Shown piece after piece: positions 22,790 to 34,247 of a stretch of DNA of 64,000 bases. Within the stretch, counting starts at the first letter, position 1. Every line of letters starts with the position of its first letter. Below the pieces are notes generated by a model. That model was not told the DNA's origin. It saw only the letters and a list, made by a program, of their open reading frames with translations, and made no database searches. This DNA comes from Elephas maximus indicus (lineage: Eukaryota > Chordata > Mammalia > Proboscidea > Elephantidae): positions 207,911,293-207,975,292 of the forward strand of contig NC_064819.1 of assembly GCF_024166365.1 (NCBI RefSeq), in the 5' to 3' direction. Made by a program: the position numbers and the translations under genes.

Positions 22790-25264
22790 CTGTTTGTTGT
22801 ACTGTGGTGACTTCCATGTTGCCGTGATGCTGGAAGATATGCCACTAGTATTTCAAGATACCTGCAGGGTCACCCATGATGGACAGGTGTCAGCAGAGCT
22901 TCCAGACAAAGACAGTCTAGGAAGAAGGACCTGGTGGTCTAGTGCTGAAAAAATTGGCCAGTGAAAACCGTATGACTAGCAGCAGAACACTGTCTGATAT
23001 CGTCCTGAAAGATGAGCCCCCCAGGTTGGCAGGCACTCAGTATATTACTGGGGAAGAGCTGCCTCCTCAAAGTAGAGTCAACTTTAATGATGTAAGGGGG
23101 TAAAGCTTTTTGGATCTTCATTTGCTGACGTGGCACAACTCAAAATGAGAAGAAACAGCTGCAAACATCCATTAATAATCAGAACACGGAATTATGAAGT
23201 ATGAATCTAGAAAAATTGGAAGTTATCAAAAATGTAATGGAATGCATTAGTGAGCTGAAATGGACTAGTATTGCCATTTTGAATCAGACAATCATATGGT
23301 CTACTATGTCAGGAATGACAAATTGAAGAGGATTGATGTTGCATTCATTGTCAAAAAGAACATTTCAAGAACTATTCTGAAGTAAAACGCTGTCAGTGAT
23401 AGGATAATATCCATACATCTACAAGGAAGACCTGTTAATGCAACTATTATTCAAATTTATATACCAACCACTAATGCCAAAGATGAAGGAATTAAAGATT
23501 TTTACCAACTTCTCCAGTCTGAAAGTGATTAAACATGCAATCAGGATGCATTGATAATTACTGGTGATTGGAATGCGAAAGTTGGAAACAAAGAAAGATC
23601 TGTAGTTGGAAAATATGGCCTTGGTGATAGAAATGATGCCAGAGATTGCATGACTGAATTTTGCAAGACCGATGATTTATTCACTAGAAATGCTTTTTTT
23701 CAGCAACATAAATGGCGACTATGTACGTAGACCTTACCGGATGGAATACACAGGAATCAAATAGGCTACATCTGTAGAAAAAGACAAAGGAGAAGCTCAG
23801 TAACATCAGTGAGAATAAGTCTGGGAGCCGACTGTGGAAGAGACCATCAACTGCTCTTACGCAAGTTCAAGTTGTAGCAGAAGAAAATTAAAACAAGTCC
23901 ATAATAGCCAAAGTACAGCCCTGAATATATCCTACCTGAATTTGGAGACCATCTCAAGAATAGATTTGACGAGTTGAACACTAATGACTGAAGATCAGAC
24001 TAGTTGCAGAATGACATCAAGTACATTATACATGAAGAAATCAAAAGGTCATTAAATAGACATGAAAGAATGAAGAGATCAAAATGGATGTCAGAACAGA
24101 CGCTGAAACTTGCTCTTGAATGTAGACCAGCTAAAGCAAATGGAAGAAATGATAAAGTAAAAAAAACTGAATGGAAGATTTTAAAGGAGGCCCAAGAAGA
24201 CAAAATATTTTAATGAAATGTGCAAAGACCTGGAGTTAGAAAACCAAAAGGGAAGAATACACTTGGCATTTCTCAAGCTGAAAAAACTAAAGAAAAAAAT
24301 TCTAGCCTCGAGTTGCAACAGTGGAGGATTCTATGGGCAAAATGCTTACAACCACAGGAAACATCAAAAGCAGATGGAAGGAATATATAGTGTCATTGTG
24401 CCAAAAAGAATTGGTCAACATTCATCCATTTCAGGAGGTAGTATACTATCATGAACCAACAGTAATGAAGGAAGAAGTCCAACCTATATTGGAGGCATTC
24501 ACAGAAAACAAGGCTCTAGGAATTGACAGAATACCAATTGAGATGTTTCAACAAAGGGATGCAGCGCTGGAGGTGCTCACTCATCTCTGCCAAGGAATTT
24601 GGAAGAGAGTTACCAGGCCAACACTGGAAGAGATCATATTTGTGTCCATTCCAATGAAAGATGATCCAACAGAATGCAGAAATTATCGAACAGTGTCATT
24701 AATATCACACACATGTAAAATTTTGCTCAAGATAATTCAAAAGTGGTTGCAGGAAACCGCCAGAAATTCAACCTGGATTCAGAAGAGGACGTGGAAGGAG
24801 GGATATCATTGCTGATGTCCGATGGGTCTTGGTTGGAAGCAGAAAATACCAGAAAGATGTTTACGTGTTTTATTGACTATGCAAAGGCATCCAACTGTGT
24901 GGATCACAACAAATTATGGATAACACTGCAAAAAATGGGGATTCCAGAACACTTCGTTGTGCTCATGAGGAACCTGTGCATAGACCAAGAGTCAGTCATT
25001 CATACAGAACAAGGGAATGCTGCATGGTTTAAATTCAGGAAAGGTGTGTGTCAGAGTCGTATCCTTTTCCACACTTATTCAATCTGTATACTGAGCAAAT
25101 AGTCTAAGAAGCTAGACTGTATTAAGAACTCAGCATCAGGATCAGAGGGAGGAGAACTCATTAAAATCTGCAATATTCAGATGTTACAACCTTGCTTGCT
25201 GAAAGTGAAGAGGACTTGAAAGCACTTACTAATGAAGATCAGCGGTTACACCTTCAGTATGGAT
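22790..25264 (+). mobile_element. RTE-clade LINE, 3'-shortened copy
   Basis: Begins like the copy at 18380 ('ctgtttgttgtactgtgg') and follows it through endonuclease ('ITGDWNAKVGN' near 23570, motif intact) and RT ('KALGIDRIPIEMFQQ', 'FIDYAKASNCVDHNKLW', 'GVCQSRILFHTYSI'). The catalytic D-D box region (near 25180) is corrupted ('attcagatgttacaac'). It stops at 'cagtatggattacac' (25264), about 670 bp short of the normal 3' end, where a rearranged SINE begins. Many frameshifts. Confidence 0.85.
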
Positions 25265-25267
25265 TAC

Positions 25268-25475
25268 ACAAAAGCTGACTGCCACATCTTTCTCCCATGG
25301 AGAGGCTGGTGGGTTCAAACCACCGAACTTTTGGTTAGCAGCTGAGCACTTAACCACTATGCTACCGGGGCTCCTTCTGTAAAGACTAAAGCCAAGAAAA
25401 CCCTGTGGAGCAGTCCTATCATAACACATGAGGTCACCATGAATTGGAATAGACTTGAGGGCAATGGATTCTCTT
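25268..25475. mobile_element. AfroSINE with inverted 5' half
   Basis: The left part (about 25268-25371) is a minus-strand tRNA-like head of the long AfroSINE variant ('tgactgccacatctttctcc' through 'cacttaaccactatgctacc'). The right part (25372-25475) is the + strand 3' half ('tctgtaaagactaaagcc' through 'gacttgagggcaatgg'). The junction falls where the two halves normally join, so this looks like one element with its 5' half flipped. Confidence 0.75.
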
Positions 25476-26479
25476 CAACTTAGAGAATGGGGCCACTATA
25501 CTTCCTTCCATTTTCTTAAGCTAAAAAAAAAAAAAAAAAAACTCAAAGTTATTCCATATGCTACCACTCTCCCTCCCCCCCGTTCTTAAATCCTACTGTT
25601 TCTCTCCCTAAATAAATTTTCATTTATTCCATTCCCACCTACCACAGCCTAGTTCATTTCCACATCACTGCAGAATCTTCTTACTGTCCTCCCAGCTGCC
25701 ATTCTGTTTCTGCTACACTTCCTCACTACCACTCCAGTAAAATTTCTAAAGAAAAATGAACACAGCTATATCTTTCTCTGCTTAAAATCCTTTCTTGGCT
25801 CTCCATCACAGAGCCAACAGCCTTCCCAGACAGGACCACTGTGTTCCTCTCCCTCTTTCCTCTCTCTCCTTCCTCCAGCAGCCATCCCAAAGCCTCCATC
25901 AGATTGAAACATTTGAAGTTACTGAAACCCAGAGTGCTTTCTCAAGATTTGAGGCTCTCGCTCACACCTCATCCTCTCCCAGGACCGTCCATATCCCAAC
26001 CACCCACATCGTGTCCCAGGTTCAGCCCTGGGGCTCTTTGTCACTCCTCTTCCTAAGATAGCCCCTGTGTGCCCCCTTTTTTCAAGGGAAAATAATTCAG
26101 CACAGAAGGGAGAGTGGAGAGGGGAAGGGAGGAAACGAGAAAAGAGAGAGGAAGAGAAGAAGAAAGAGGGAGAAGTAGAGAAGGGAGTTTTAAAGAGAGG
26201 GTAGGGGATTTGGATCCGGAGGGAATTCTGAGTCCAGCGCTTGATGGCTTGGGAAAGTAACTCAGTCCCTCTGGTACTGGTTTTCTTGTCCATACAATGG
26301 GAATACTAACAGTAACACCACATCCACACTAGTGTTGAATACGTGCTTGTAAGCTTCCTGCGGGCCGGGTCACAGTATGTTGAATTCTGTATCGCCCGCG
26401 CCTGGCACAGAGCCTGGCACAGGAAGTGGCCCATTAGAGCTGTTCACTCAAAAGAAAACGCACGAATTTTCTCCTTCGG
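25476..26479. other. Promoter-proximal intergenic DNA
   Basis: Contains an A-run (25525-25542), C/T-rich stretches (25560-25700, 25840-25870), a purine-rich tract (26085-26190), and a + strand MIR remnant at about 26235-26330 ('ttgggaaagtaactcag', 'catacaatgggaatac'). No gene seen. Confidence 0.5.
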
Positions 26480-26849
26480 GGAAAACAGGATGCAGCGGGC
26501 GTGGCACGTCTACGGTGCTGGAGGCTCCGAGCCGGGCTGGGGGGGCCGGGTGCCGGTTAGCGCGGGGCGGGGAGCCCGCCGGCGAGGCCTCTCCTCGCGC
26601 GCCTTCCCGCGGCCGCCCGGACGCTGCTGGCCGCGCATCCCGGCGGCGGTCCGGCCCCCTCTCCCGTTGGGAAATCCGCCTCCACCTTGCCGGGGGGCTT
26701 CCGTGCCCTCTGGGCGCGCCGCGCGGGGCGGGGTCAGCGGCCTCGGCCTCCGGCGCCCAGCCCGCGGCCGCTCGGGGTACACCTGACCCGGCGCCGGGCT
26801 GGCGGGCGGGGACCGGGGCGGGGCGCAGGGCTGACGTGGCCCGCGCTGC

Positions 26850-26864
26850 ATGGAGCGGCCGTGA
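26850..26864 (+). promoter_or_regulatory. Minimal uORF candidate (4 codons)
   Basis: ATG GAG CGG CCG TGA in the likely leader. It counts only if transcription begins upstream of 26850, which the sequence does not decide. Confidence 0.35.
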
Positions 26865-26878
26865 TTCATCAGCAGCCG

Positions 26879-26896
26879 CGGCGGCGGCGGCGGCGG
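26879..26896 (+). repeat. (CGG)6 trinucleotide tract
   Basis: Six uninterrupted CGG units in the CpG island, two bases before the uORF ATG at 26898. Short, but of a kind that can vary in length. Confidence 0.9.
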
Positions 26897-26897
26897 G

Positions 26898-26924
26898 ATG
26901 GGGGCGAGCGCAGTGGCCGCCTAG
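26898..26924 (+). promoter_or_regulatory. ARFGEF3: In-frame uORF in the ARFGEF3 leader (8 codons)
   Basis: ATG GGG GCG AGC GCA GTG GCC GCC TAG encodes MGASAVAA. G at -3 and at +4 give it a good initiation context. It lies exactly 120 bases before the main ATG, hence in the same frame, and its TAG is the in-frame stop that separates it from the main coding start. The 31 codons between that stop and 27018 contain no other ATG. A role in limiting translation is plausible but inferred. Confidence 0.6.
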
Positions 26925-27017
26925 GCGCCGAGGGTCAGGCAGCGGCGGCGGCGTCCCCGACCCTGCCTCGCGCGCACTCCTCTCCCGGGCGACGGCCCGG
27001 CCCCTGCGAAGGTCAAG

Positions 27018-27102
27018 ATGGAAGAGATCCTGAGGAAGCTGCAGAAGGAAGCGTCGGGGAGCAAGTACAAAGCCATCAAGGAGAGCTGCACCTGGGCCCT
27101 GG
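27018..27102 (+). CDS. ARFGEF3: ARFGEF3 (BIG3) coding exon 1
   Basis: Encodes the N-terminus of brefeldin A-inhibited guanine nucleotide-exchange protein 3: MEEILRKLQKEASG, then SKYKAIKESCTWAL, followed by one G that begins a split Glu codon. I recognise this as the BIG3 start. The human protein is about 2,180 residues, a large HEAT/armadillo-type relative of BIG1/BIG2 with a Sec7-like region. It is reported to tether prohibitin-2 and modulate oestrogen-receptor signalling, and to influence secretory-granule formation in endocrine cells. The ATG has A at -3 and G at +4, and an in-frame stop lies upstream at 26922. The donor is GG|GTAAGC at 27103. Only the first 28 codons are here. Confidence 0.95.
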
Positions 27103-28485
27103 GTAAGCGCGCCGAGGGAAGCTGGGCACCTGCCGCCTGGCCCGGCGCCAGAGGGCCGGCGGGTAGGGGACACGGCCCTGTGTGTTTGGAGCGTTCGCTG
27201 AGTGTCGTGGATGCATTCCGCGAAATTGCGAGTGGCCTCAGTGAATTGATGTGGGATGTGAGAATCTTGGCTCAGGCGTTGACATCCACCCGCCTCCTTT
27301 CTGCTTTCTTTCCCTTTCCCCAAACCTTAACCGGGAACCGCTGTCCTCCCCGCCAGACAGTCCCTCCTCCCGGTCCCCAGCACAGTGGAAGCCCAGGCTG
27401 GTGCCAGACCAGGGGCCTGATTCGAAGCTCCTGTCGGGAAGAGGGAAGTTGAACCGTCAACCCTTATTTCTTCTGGAAACACTGGCGTATATAACTGGCA
27501 AGGAATGGTTTATTTAATTTGATTTTCCTTATAGGGACCAGCTTGTTTAGTATCAGCTTTAATGATTCTTGTACATGAAAAATAACATACGACAGGATTG
27601 TGTTACCGCCTCAATTCTGTTGTGGTCTGCCCTTCAGACAGGTGGCATTTTAGATTTGTGAGCTATACCACCATAGAAATAAGTTTCAGGTGGCAAATTT
27701 TTGTTTTCCATCAGACTCGGGTTGCAAAACTCAACGGGGAAGAAAAGGGAAAGGCATTTCAATTAGGTGAGAATTTGGTCAGTTAAAATTGTCTGGATGG
27801 GAATGGAAAGAGATCAGGAACACACCGGGGCAATAATGGTGCTAAAAAGGAAAAACCAGAGCAGCTCTGCAGGTCCCATTGCTAGCCCAAGTCTGCACCT
27901 GATTGATTCCTCAGTTGCCACTCAATTAAAAAATATGGTTGAATCCTCCTCCCCTCAGCCAAGAACAATCAGTGCTTATCATGAGGGTGTGCTCTGGAGC
28001 AGCCAAAGAAGAGAGAGAAGTGCTTTTAGCAGGCTTTTCACTAAATGCAGAGTGCTGAGGGTGGTTAATATTAGAAGGTCTGAATCCATATGTTTGGACG
28101 CGTGTACAGACATTCATAGCAACATCGTTTTTTTTTACACCTGTGTATAGCGTCACAAAATATGGATATTGTCTAGGAAGTTTACCTGGTAGGTAGGGCC
28201 AGAACTTGATGGTTTTAGTTTAGGTTAAAGAGAAATGGACCATTTATGTAAGTGAGCAGAAAGGCTCTTAAAGCCACAGTACTGTTAAAATTGCCATTGT
28301 CATTCAGAGTGATTCTGAGCTAGATCCCTAACTGCTTCTAATGAAGGGTCACAGATGCCTGGATAACATAATAAAGCAGCTGCGCACTAAACATGCCATT
28401 CCTTGTATTCTTTATTATTTTCCTTCGAGTTAAACAAATTTAGATTGACGGGGAGGAGAGGAGTAACCTAGTGTTTTTAATACAG

Positions 28486-28766
28486 GCAGTCCCTGGATTA
28501 CAAACGAGATCAGTTCCTGTGTCTTTAAGTTGAATTTGTAGGTAAGTCAGATCAGGTGCATATGATTCTTATTTAGCCTTGCTTAAGTGCAAGAAAAGTC
28601 TTGAAGCTTTTTTAATGATATAAAAGCTGCGCGTGCAGCAGGTGAAGGTAATGAATTTGTTGCGAGTAGGGGTTCAGTCATTTCCAAGTGAGGGCAAATT
28701 TACATAACATTGAAGGGCAAGTATGGATTGTCCATAAGTTCGGCATTCATAACCCGGGGACTTACT
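28486..28766. mobile_element. Short TIR DNA transposon, Tigger/mariner-like
   Basis: The left end 'caggcagtccctggattac' and the reverse complement of the right end 'tagtaagtccccgggttatg' align as imperfect terminal inverted repeats. A TA dinucleotide sits outside each end. About 280 bp with no coding capacity. The family name is inferred from end sequence and TA duplication. Confidence 0.55.
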
Positions 28767-29837
28767 ATACATTTGAATTTTGATACTCAACCTCTTAAAC
28801 TGTGATGCTGGTGAGTTTAGGTCCTTGAAAACCACCCTGAAAGGCCAGAACTGAGGTGGATTATGGGAGTGGAGCCTGGAGTCCACAAACCTAGTTGTAA
28901 CAGTAGGCATTTGCTTCCCAGTGACTGTTCTGTAGTTAGCAAGAGGAGACATAATTGCATGAAGCCATAAAATAACCGTGCAAGGCACTTATTATGTAAG
29001 TTGGAATGTGCAACCAGGAAAACAGCTTAAGGAAGGAGGGATGGATGTGGGGTCAGGGGTGTGGGGGGATTAGTGTGAGCTAGTGGAGCTTCTGAAGTAG
29101 ATTTGACTTCAAGAATGGATAAGCTGTGGATTCCTTGCTTCCTTCATTTAAGAAACATTTATTAAGAGTGCCCCTGCACTGAGCAGTGGGGATATACAGG
29201 TGAATAAGATGCCTCCTCCCTATGAGGAGTTTGGTAGAAGGGTATGTTGGAGGGAGACAAAGGCACGGCGATATAGTTTCCCTCCTCCCACGCCAGACTG
29301 TGTTCTACTATAAAACACTTGTTACTCCCCAACCTCCATAATTTCCTTGTAGATTGAAGTGTAAATTCCTTAGAATACCCTTCAGAATCTCACCCTGGCC
29401 TTTTTTCTTCTCTCTCCCCGACCGAGGACTCAACCGTCTATAGTAACAGTCAGCTACAGTGCCCTCTTCAACACAGAATGTCCAACACACTTCTCTGCCT
29501 TGGCTCAAGCTAGTCCCTCTGAGGGGAATGCCCTTTCCAGACTCACAGGTTCTTCTATGCCTCAAGGCCCAGCCCACATAGGAAACAGTCCTTGAGCCGC
29601 TCAGTAGAATCGGTTACTTCTCTGAGCTCAGAGCCCTGTCCTGATTGACTTCCTTGGAACACCTATTAACTTTGGGTTATAGTTGGTTGTGTGAACTGCT
29701 GTTCTTGTAGGGGCAGGATAATTGAGGAATATGTTGATTGCAAAGGGAACAAAAACCCATTCAAACTGACTTAAAATAGAGAATTTACTAACTCCATTAA
29801 TTATAACTATAACACGTAGTTGTATACCCGCTATCGC
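28767..29837. other. Intronic DNA with an L2-like stretch
   Basis: About 29290-29580 resembles an old L2 LINE ('cagaatctcaccctggcc', 'gcctcaaggcccagccc'). The remainder shows nothing I recognise. Confidence 0.35.
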
Positions 29838-29992
29838 TACTTGCTGCCATCGAGTCGATTCCGACTCATAGCAACCCTAAAGGACAGAGTAGAACTGCCC
29901 CATAGGTTTTCCAAGGAGCGCCTGCTGGATTTGAACTGGTGACCTTTTGGTTAGCAGCCATAGCTCTTAACCACTATGCCACCAAGGTTTCC
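29838..29992 (-). mobile_element. AfroSINE
   Basis: Full unit in antisense: 'gccatcgagtcgattccgac' at its 3' side and 'cttaaccactatgccacc' at the head. A probable diverged target duplication, gtagttgtat / gtagttatat, flanks it. Confidence 0.85.
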
Positions 29993-30039
29993 ATGTAGTT
30001 ATATTAAACTGTAGTTATATATAACATTTTATTAGATAA

Positions 30040-30204
30040 CCAAAAACACGAAACCTGTTGCTGTCAAGTTGATTCCGACTCATAGTGACCCTATAGGACA
30101 GAGTAGAACTGTCCCGTAGAGTTTCCATGGAGTGGCTGGTGGATTTGAACTGCCAGCCCTTTGGTTAGCAGCCAAATGCTTAACCACTATGCCACCAGGG
30201 CTCT
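30040..30204 (-). mobile_element. AfroSINE
   Basis: Second minus-strand copy 47 bp after the previous one. Contains 'gtcaagttgattccgactc' and 'cttaaccactatgccaccag'. Possible flanking repeat tataacatt (about 30018 and 30210). Confidence 0.85.
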
Positions 30205-31789
30205 TGCTTTATAACATTAACTATAATATATACAGGAAGGGCTAGCTGCAGGTGCAGTTTGATTCAGGTATTATATAGCATTCCAGGGACCTTGCTGTTC
30301 TCTCTCCAGGTTGACCTTTCCATACACTCTGCACAGGCCTCCACATCTTTGGGTTTATGAATCACCACACTGAGATTGTCTCAGAAGAGAGATGATCAGC
30401 ATTTAGACCATCACAGGAGAGGAGCCATCACAACATACAGCTCTAGAGTGGAGCTCTTCCAGTCACTTCTGCCCAATCCTGGGTTTCACTCGTTGTCTCT
30501 TTGTCTTAATGAATATGTGCCTATTCCAGAATCAGTCCTGTAATCAAGGAGTAGAATGAGCTAACTGGCTTAGGCCTATACCAGGAACCCCACTGATATC
30601 CTAGAACTAGGGAAGAATGTTTTTTTCAAAGGAAAATTAGGATATTGTATCAGAAAGTGGAGGAGTAGCTACTGCTAAACCAAAACAATGAAGGTCAGCC
30701 GTGCAGATGTGAGCTTTTTGAGCTTCTTTCTGGCTTCCACACCTAGAGTATGATAGGCAGATGTTGAGTAAATAAATCAAGACCTCCATGACTTGTTTGG
30801 GTTTTAAATGGTATTCCTCTTTTTTCTTTTTGTAAAAGGTTTGTATGTTCATTTTAGAATATTGAAAAATAGAGCAGCATATAGAAAACATAAGAATCAC
30901 CCATAATATTACCACCCAGAAATAATACTGTTGACATTTTGAGGTATTTCCCTTCTATAAAGAGTGATACCATAAATTGCATATTATCTTTGCTTTTAAC
31001 TTTAGCATTTTCTTCTATATCATTAATTCTTTGAAAGTTTTTTTTTTTTTTTTTTTTAATGGCTGCGTAATAACTGAAAGAAGCATGTATGTATCTTTTC
31101 TATATTTTGGGCTATTTAGGTTGTTGGATTTCTTTCTTTTTTTTTTTTTTTTGGTAAGTGAGGATATGATCTGACTAGGGAGTAGAAAAAGGAGAAGTAG
31201 GCTGGGGTGTCAACGTGTGGAGAGCCTGAAAGAATGACTTCATCCTTGAAAAACTGGCAATCCTGGAGGCTTGAGAGCTGGGAAGTGACAGGATGAAATA
31301 GAATGGCAGAATGTTAAACATATCCTCATTTTTAAAACGTCTAGTATTTTACATATATTAGGGCACTTATGTAGAATGTATTTGGAAAAAAGGGAGAGAA
31401 TTAGAGGCAGGATCACCCAGTAGGGGAAGAAGATCTCAATCTAAACAGTCTTCCTTCTTTCTACCTACCTGTCTTCTTTCAGCCACTGCTTTTGTTACCA
31501 TACAACCAAACTTCTTAATAAGTGTACTGATTGTGTCCATGTCACTTTCCACTCACTATTCAACCTATTCTGATCTGACTTTTACTTCCATCATTCCACC
31601 AACTCTCAATGAAGAATAACATAGCTAGCCTTCAATCCATAAGACTTTTCTCACACCTATCTTACAGGTCTGCTCGTTGGTACTTTACCTTGGCTTGGCC
31701 TCTTGAAGTGTGGAATCACCTTGCAGAATGCAATTTGGCCCTTGTTCTTAGTTCTGTCTAGCCAGACAAACATCTTAGACTAATGAGTG
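30205..31789. other. Intronic DNA, old LINE-derived part and T-runs
   Basis: About 30830-31130 carries an ancient placental repeat ('catataatattaccaccca'-type block, 'atggctgcgtaataactg'), with T-runs at about 31039-31058 and 31137-31152. No gene seen. Confidence 0.4.
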
Positions 31790-32250
31790 GGGGCTGACCA
31801 GACTCAGAGGGATCACTTGGGGGTCCAATGTTGGCTAAATTCCAGGAGCTGTGATAGTACTCTGTCATGGCTATGTAGTGGGGCCAATAAGAGCCCTGAG
31901 CCCTAAGGCTCAGATAAGCTTCCTTGCTGATGACCATACATGGAAATGGGTAGCATGTCCCTCTTTAGGACAAGGAAGGTTCATGCTGGGATCCCTCCCA
32001 GACCTCACCTCCCAGACCTCACTCTGTTTCTGTTCTTTTTGGTTAAATTAAATCTGTAGCTGTAAGTGTGGTGTACTCTCTGTGAATTCTGTGAGTCATC
32101 CCAGTGAATTGTCGAACCCACAGGTTCAGTGAGAGCCAGCAGGAGCTGGCATCTGCCTGTTTGGCAGTCTGAAAGACAGTGTCCTTCTAATTTGTGAGCT
32201 CTGACGTAGCCCCAGGTGGCTAGGGTCAGAGAGAGAGGATGCCCTGTGAA
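31790..32250 (+). mobile_element. ERV LTR-like element
   Basis: Resembles the element at 53.7-54.6 kb: 'gggatccctcccagacctc', a pyrimidine-rich stretch, 'aaattaaatctgtagctgta', 'gaattctgtgagtcatccc' and 'gtgaattgtcgaaccc', followed by a GC-balanced tail. This order is typical of old mammalian LTRs. Subfamily not assigned. Confidence 0.5.
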
Positions 32251-32599
32251 CAGCTGACAATGAGGATGAAAAATTGTGAAGGTGAGGACTGGATCCATCT
32301 CCATAATTTGGGGATTGAATTCATGCTGGTCCTTACCACACAGTTAGCAATGAAGGTGGAGTTTACCCACTTTGCCCCTTGCTTAGTGCCACACCTGGCC
32401 ATTTCTTCTCTGGCTCCTTTCTCAGCTCTAGTTCCTCTCTCAGCCTTAAATGTGTGATTTCCTCAAGGGCAGCACTGGGTCCTTTTCTCTACTCCCAGCC
32501 CTATTGGAGTTGAACACATCCACACCCACAACTTCACTTATGTTTATGAGATGGTGATGCCCACATTTATATCACTAGTCCACACTTGTGCTCTGATAG

Positions 32600-33250
32600 C
32601 CAAAGCCCAATGCAGCTATCTACTCAGTTTCTCTGCTTGAATGACTCAGAGGCACTGAAGATGAACAAGGCCAAAAGTGACCTTGTGGTCTTCTCCCACC
32701 CCTACCTCACCCAAACCTGGTTCACCTTGTGTTCCTGTATGATCAGTTGGTACCATTGCCTGTCTAGTTGCATAAGCCTGAAACCTAGAGTCATCCTTGG
32801 TACATTTCTGTAATTCATTATCACACGTTGTCTGTCATGCAGGTTCTGCTCATTTTTACCCCCTAAATATATCTCATACCCAACCACTTTGCTTTAACCT
32901 CTGTTGCTAGCTCTCTAGTCTAAGCTACCTTCCTTTCTTATGTGGACAGTTTCCTAACTGGTCCTTCCTTATCTACTCTAGACTTTTTCAAATTATTTTC
33001 TAAGCTGTACCAGCTTGGAAGCCAAAATCTGATCATGACATTGCCATGTGAAGGCACGGAATGGCTTCCCATTAGGTTGAAGACTATAGTCCTTAATGTG
33101 TTCTGCCAAGCCCTGCATGCTCTGGCTCCTTCCTGCCTCCCTGGCTTCATCCTGCACTATGCTCACCCTTACTCTCTGAACTCCAGCCACACTGACCTTT
33201 CTTTAGCTGACATGTGCTGTCCTCCCTCCAATTTCATTAACTTATCAAAT
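32600..33250 (+). mobile_element. L2 LINE 3' fragment
   Basis: Contains 'cctaactggtccttcctt', 'aaaatctgatcatgacattg', 'aatggcttcccattagg', 'gccctgcatgctctggctcc' and 'ctccagccacactgacc', the ordered landmarks of the L2 3' region. Strongly diverged. Confidence 0.7.
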
Positions 33251-33950
33251 TCCAAGTGAGCATTTCTTGTGTGCCATGCATCGTTCTAGGTGCCATGCAT
33301 ACCGTAGTGAGCAAAACAGGCAAAACGATTCTTTCCTGCCTTCATGGAGTATACAGACTCTTGGAGGGATGACAACTTAGGTAGTGATAAGATCTAGAGG
33401 GAAAACATAAAGCAGTGAAGGGAGATGGGAAGCTCCTGGAGGAAGTGGGGATTACAATTTAAAATAGGGTGTTCAGGCAAGGCCTCACTAAAAGAATGGC
33501 ATTTAAGCAATGAACCGAAGGAGGTAAGGGAGCAAGTCGTGCAGATATCTTGGTACAGAGCATTCCAGATAGAGGGAGAAAATGCAAAGGCTATGAGGCA
33601 GGAAGTACCTGGTAAGTTCAGGAAAGACCAAGGTGTCCACATGGCTGGAGTCAGCTAAACAAGGAAAGAGAAGTAGGAGATGAGTGTCTAGATCATGAAG
33701 GCCCTTATCCTCTCTAAGGATTCTGGCTTTTGTTTTAAGTGAGATGGGGAGAGTTTGGAGTGGAGAAAAGACATGCTCAGACTTGGGTCTTGATAGGATC
33801 TCTAAGCTACTATGTTGAGAAGAGACTGAAACTGCAGGCAGCAAGGGAAGAAGCAGGGAGCCCAGAAAGGAGGATATTGCATATCATCGAGGTGAGAAAA
33901 GGTGGCGACTTGGACCAGAGTAGCAGCTATAGACTGGGTGAGAATGGTTG
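33251..33950. mobile_element. Ancient mammalian interspersed repeat
   Basis: Phrases such as 'gcaaggcctcactaaaag', 'gaggtaagggagcaagtcg', 'gaaaatgcaaaggctatgag' and 'gatcatgaaggcccttatcc' belong to a widespread old placental repeat whose family I cannot name safely. No gene. Confidence 0.4.
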
Positions 33951-34090
33951 GGGTTCTTGACGTAATTTGAATTTATTATTCTCTCTACTTGTATTGCCCC
34001 TTTCTTAATTAACATCTAATTATTCTTCAGATCTCACCACACCCTGCAGGAAGCCATGACACCAAAACCCACAGTAGTATCTTCTTTTAT

Positions 34091-34247
34091 ACCAAAAACC
34101 CAAACCTGTTGCCATCGAGTCGATTCCGACTCATAGTGACCCTATAGGACAGAGTAGAACTGCCCATTAGGGTTTCCAAGGAGCTGCTGGTAGATTCTAA
34201 CTGCTGATCTTCGGGCTAGCAGCCTGAGCTCTTAACCACTATGCCAG
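34091..34247 (-). mobile_element. AfroSINE
   Basis: Antisense unit with 'gccatcgagtcgattccgac', 'tcatagtgaccctatagg' and head 'cttaaccactatgccagc'. Confidence 0.85.

Larger units (their letters stand above)
26480..27150 (+). promoter_or_regulatory. ARFGEF3: CpG-island promoter of ARFGEF3
   Basis: A sharp change to GC-rich, CpG-dense sequence occurs at about 26480 and fades after 27150, covering the leader and coding exon 1. No TATA box is seen at a plausible place. GC boxes (GGGGCGGGG) lie at 26564-26572, 26725-26733 and 26815-26823, and a CRE-like TGACGTGG at 26832-26839. The start site is not determinable from sequence; the cluster of motifs before 26850 suggests transcription starts nearby. 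Broad, TATA-less initiation is usual for such islands. Confidence 0.85.

Noticed and set aside
26377..27033. 218-codon + strand open frame upstream of the ARFGEF3 ATG
   Set aside because: Different frame, low-complexity Arg/Ala/Gly-rich product, lies in promoter and leader.
26448..27323. 291-codon open frame on the minus strand across the CpG island
   Set aside because: Composition artefact: GC-rich sequence has few stops. No domain is recognisable, and the opposite strand holds the true exon.
27018..27452. Read-through of exon 1 into intron 1 as a 144-residue protein
   Set aside because: The canonical donor at 27103 and the matching exon 2 show splicing; the extension resembles nothing.
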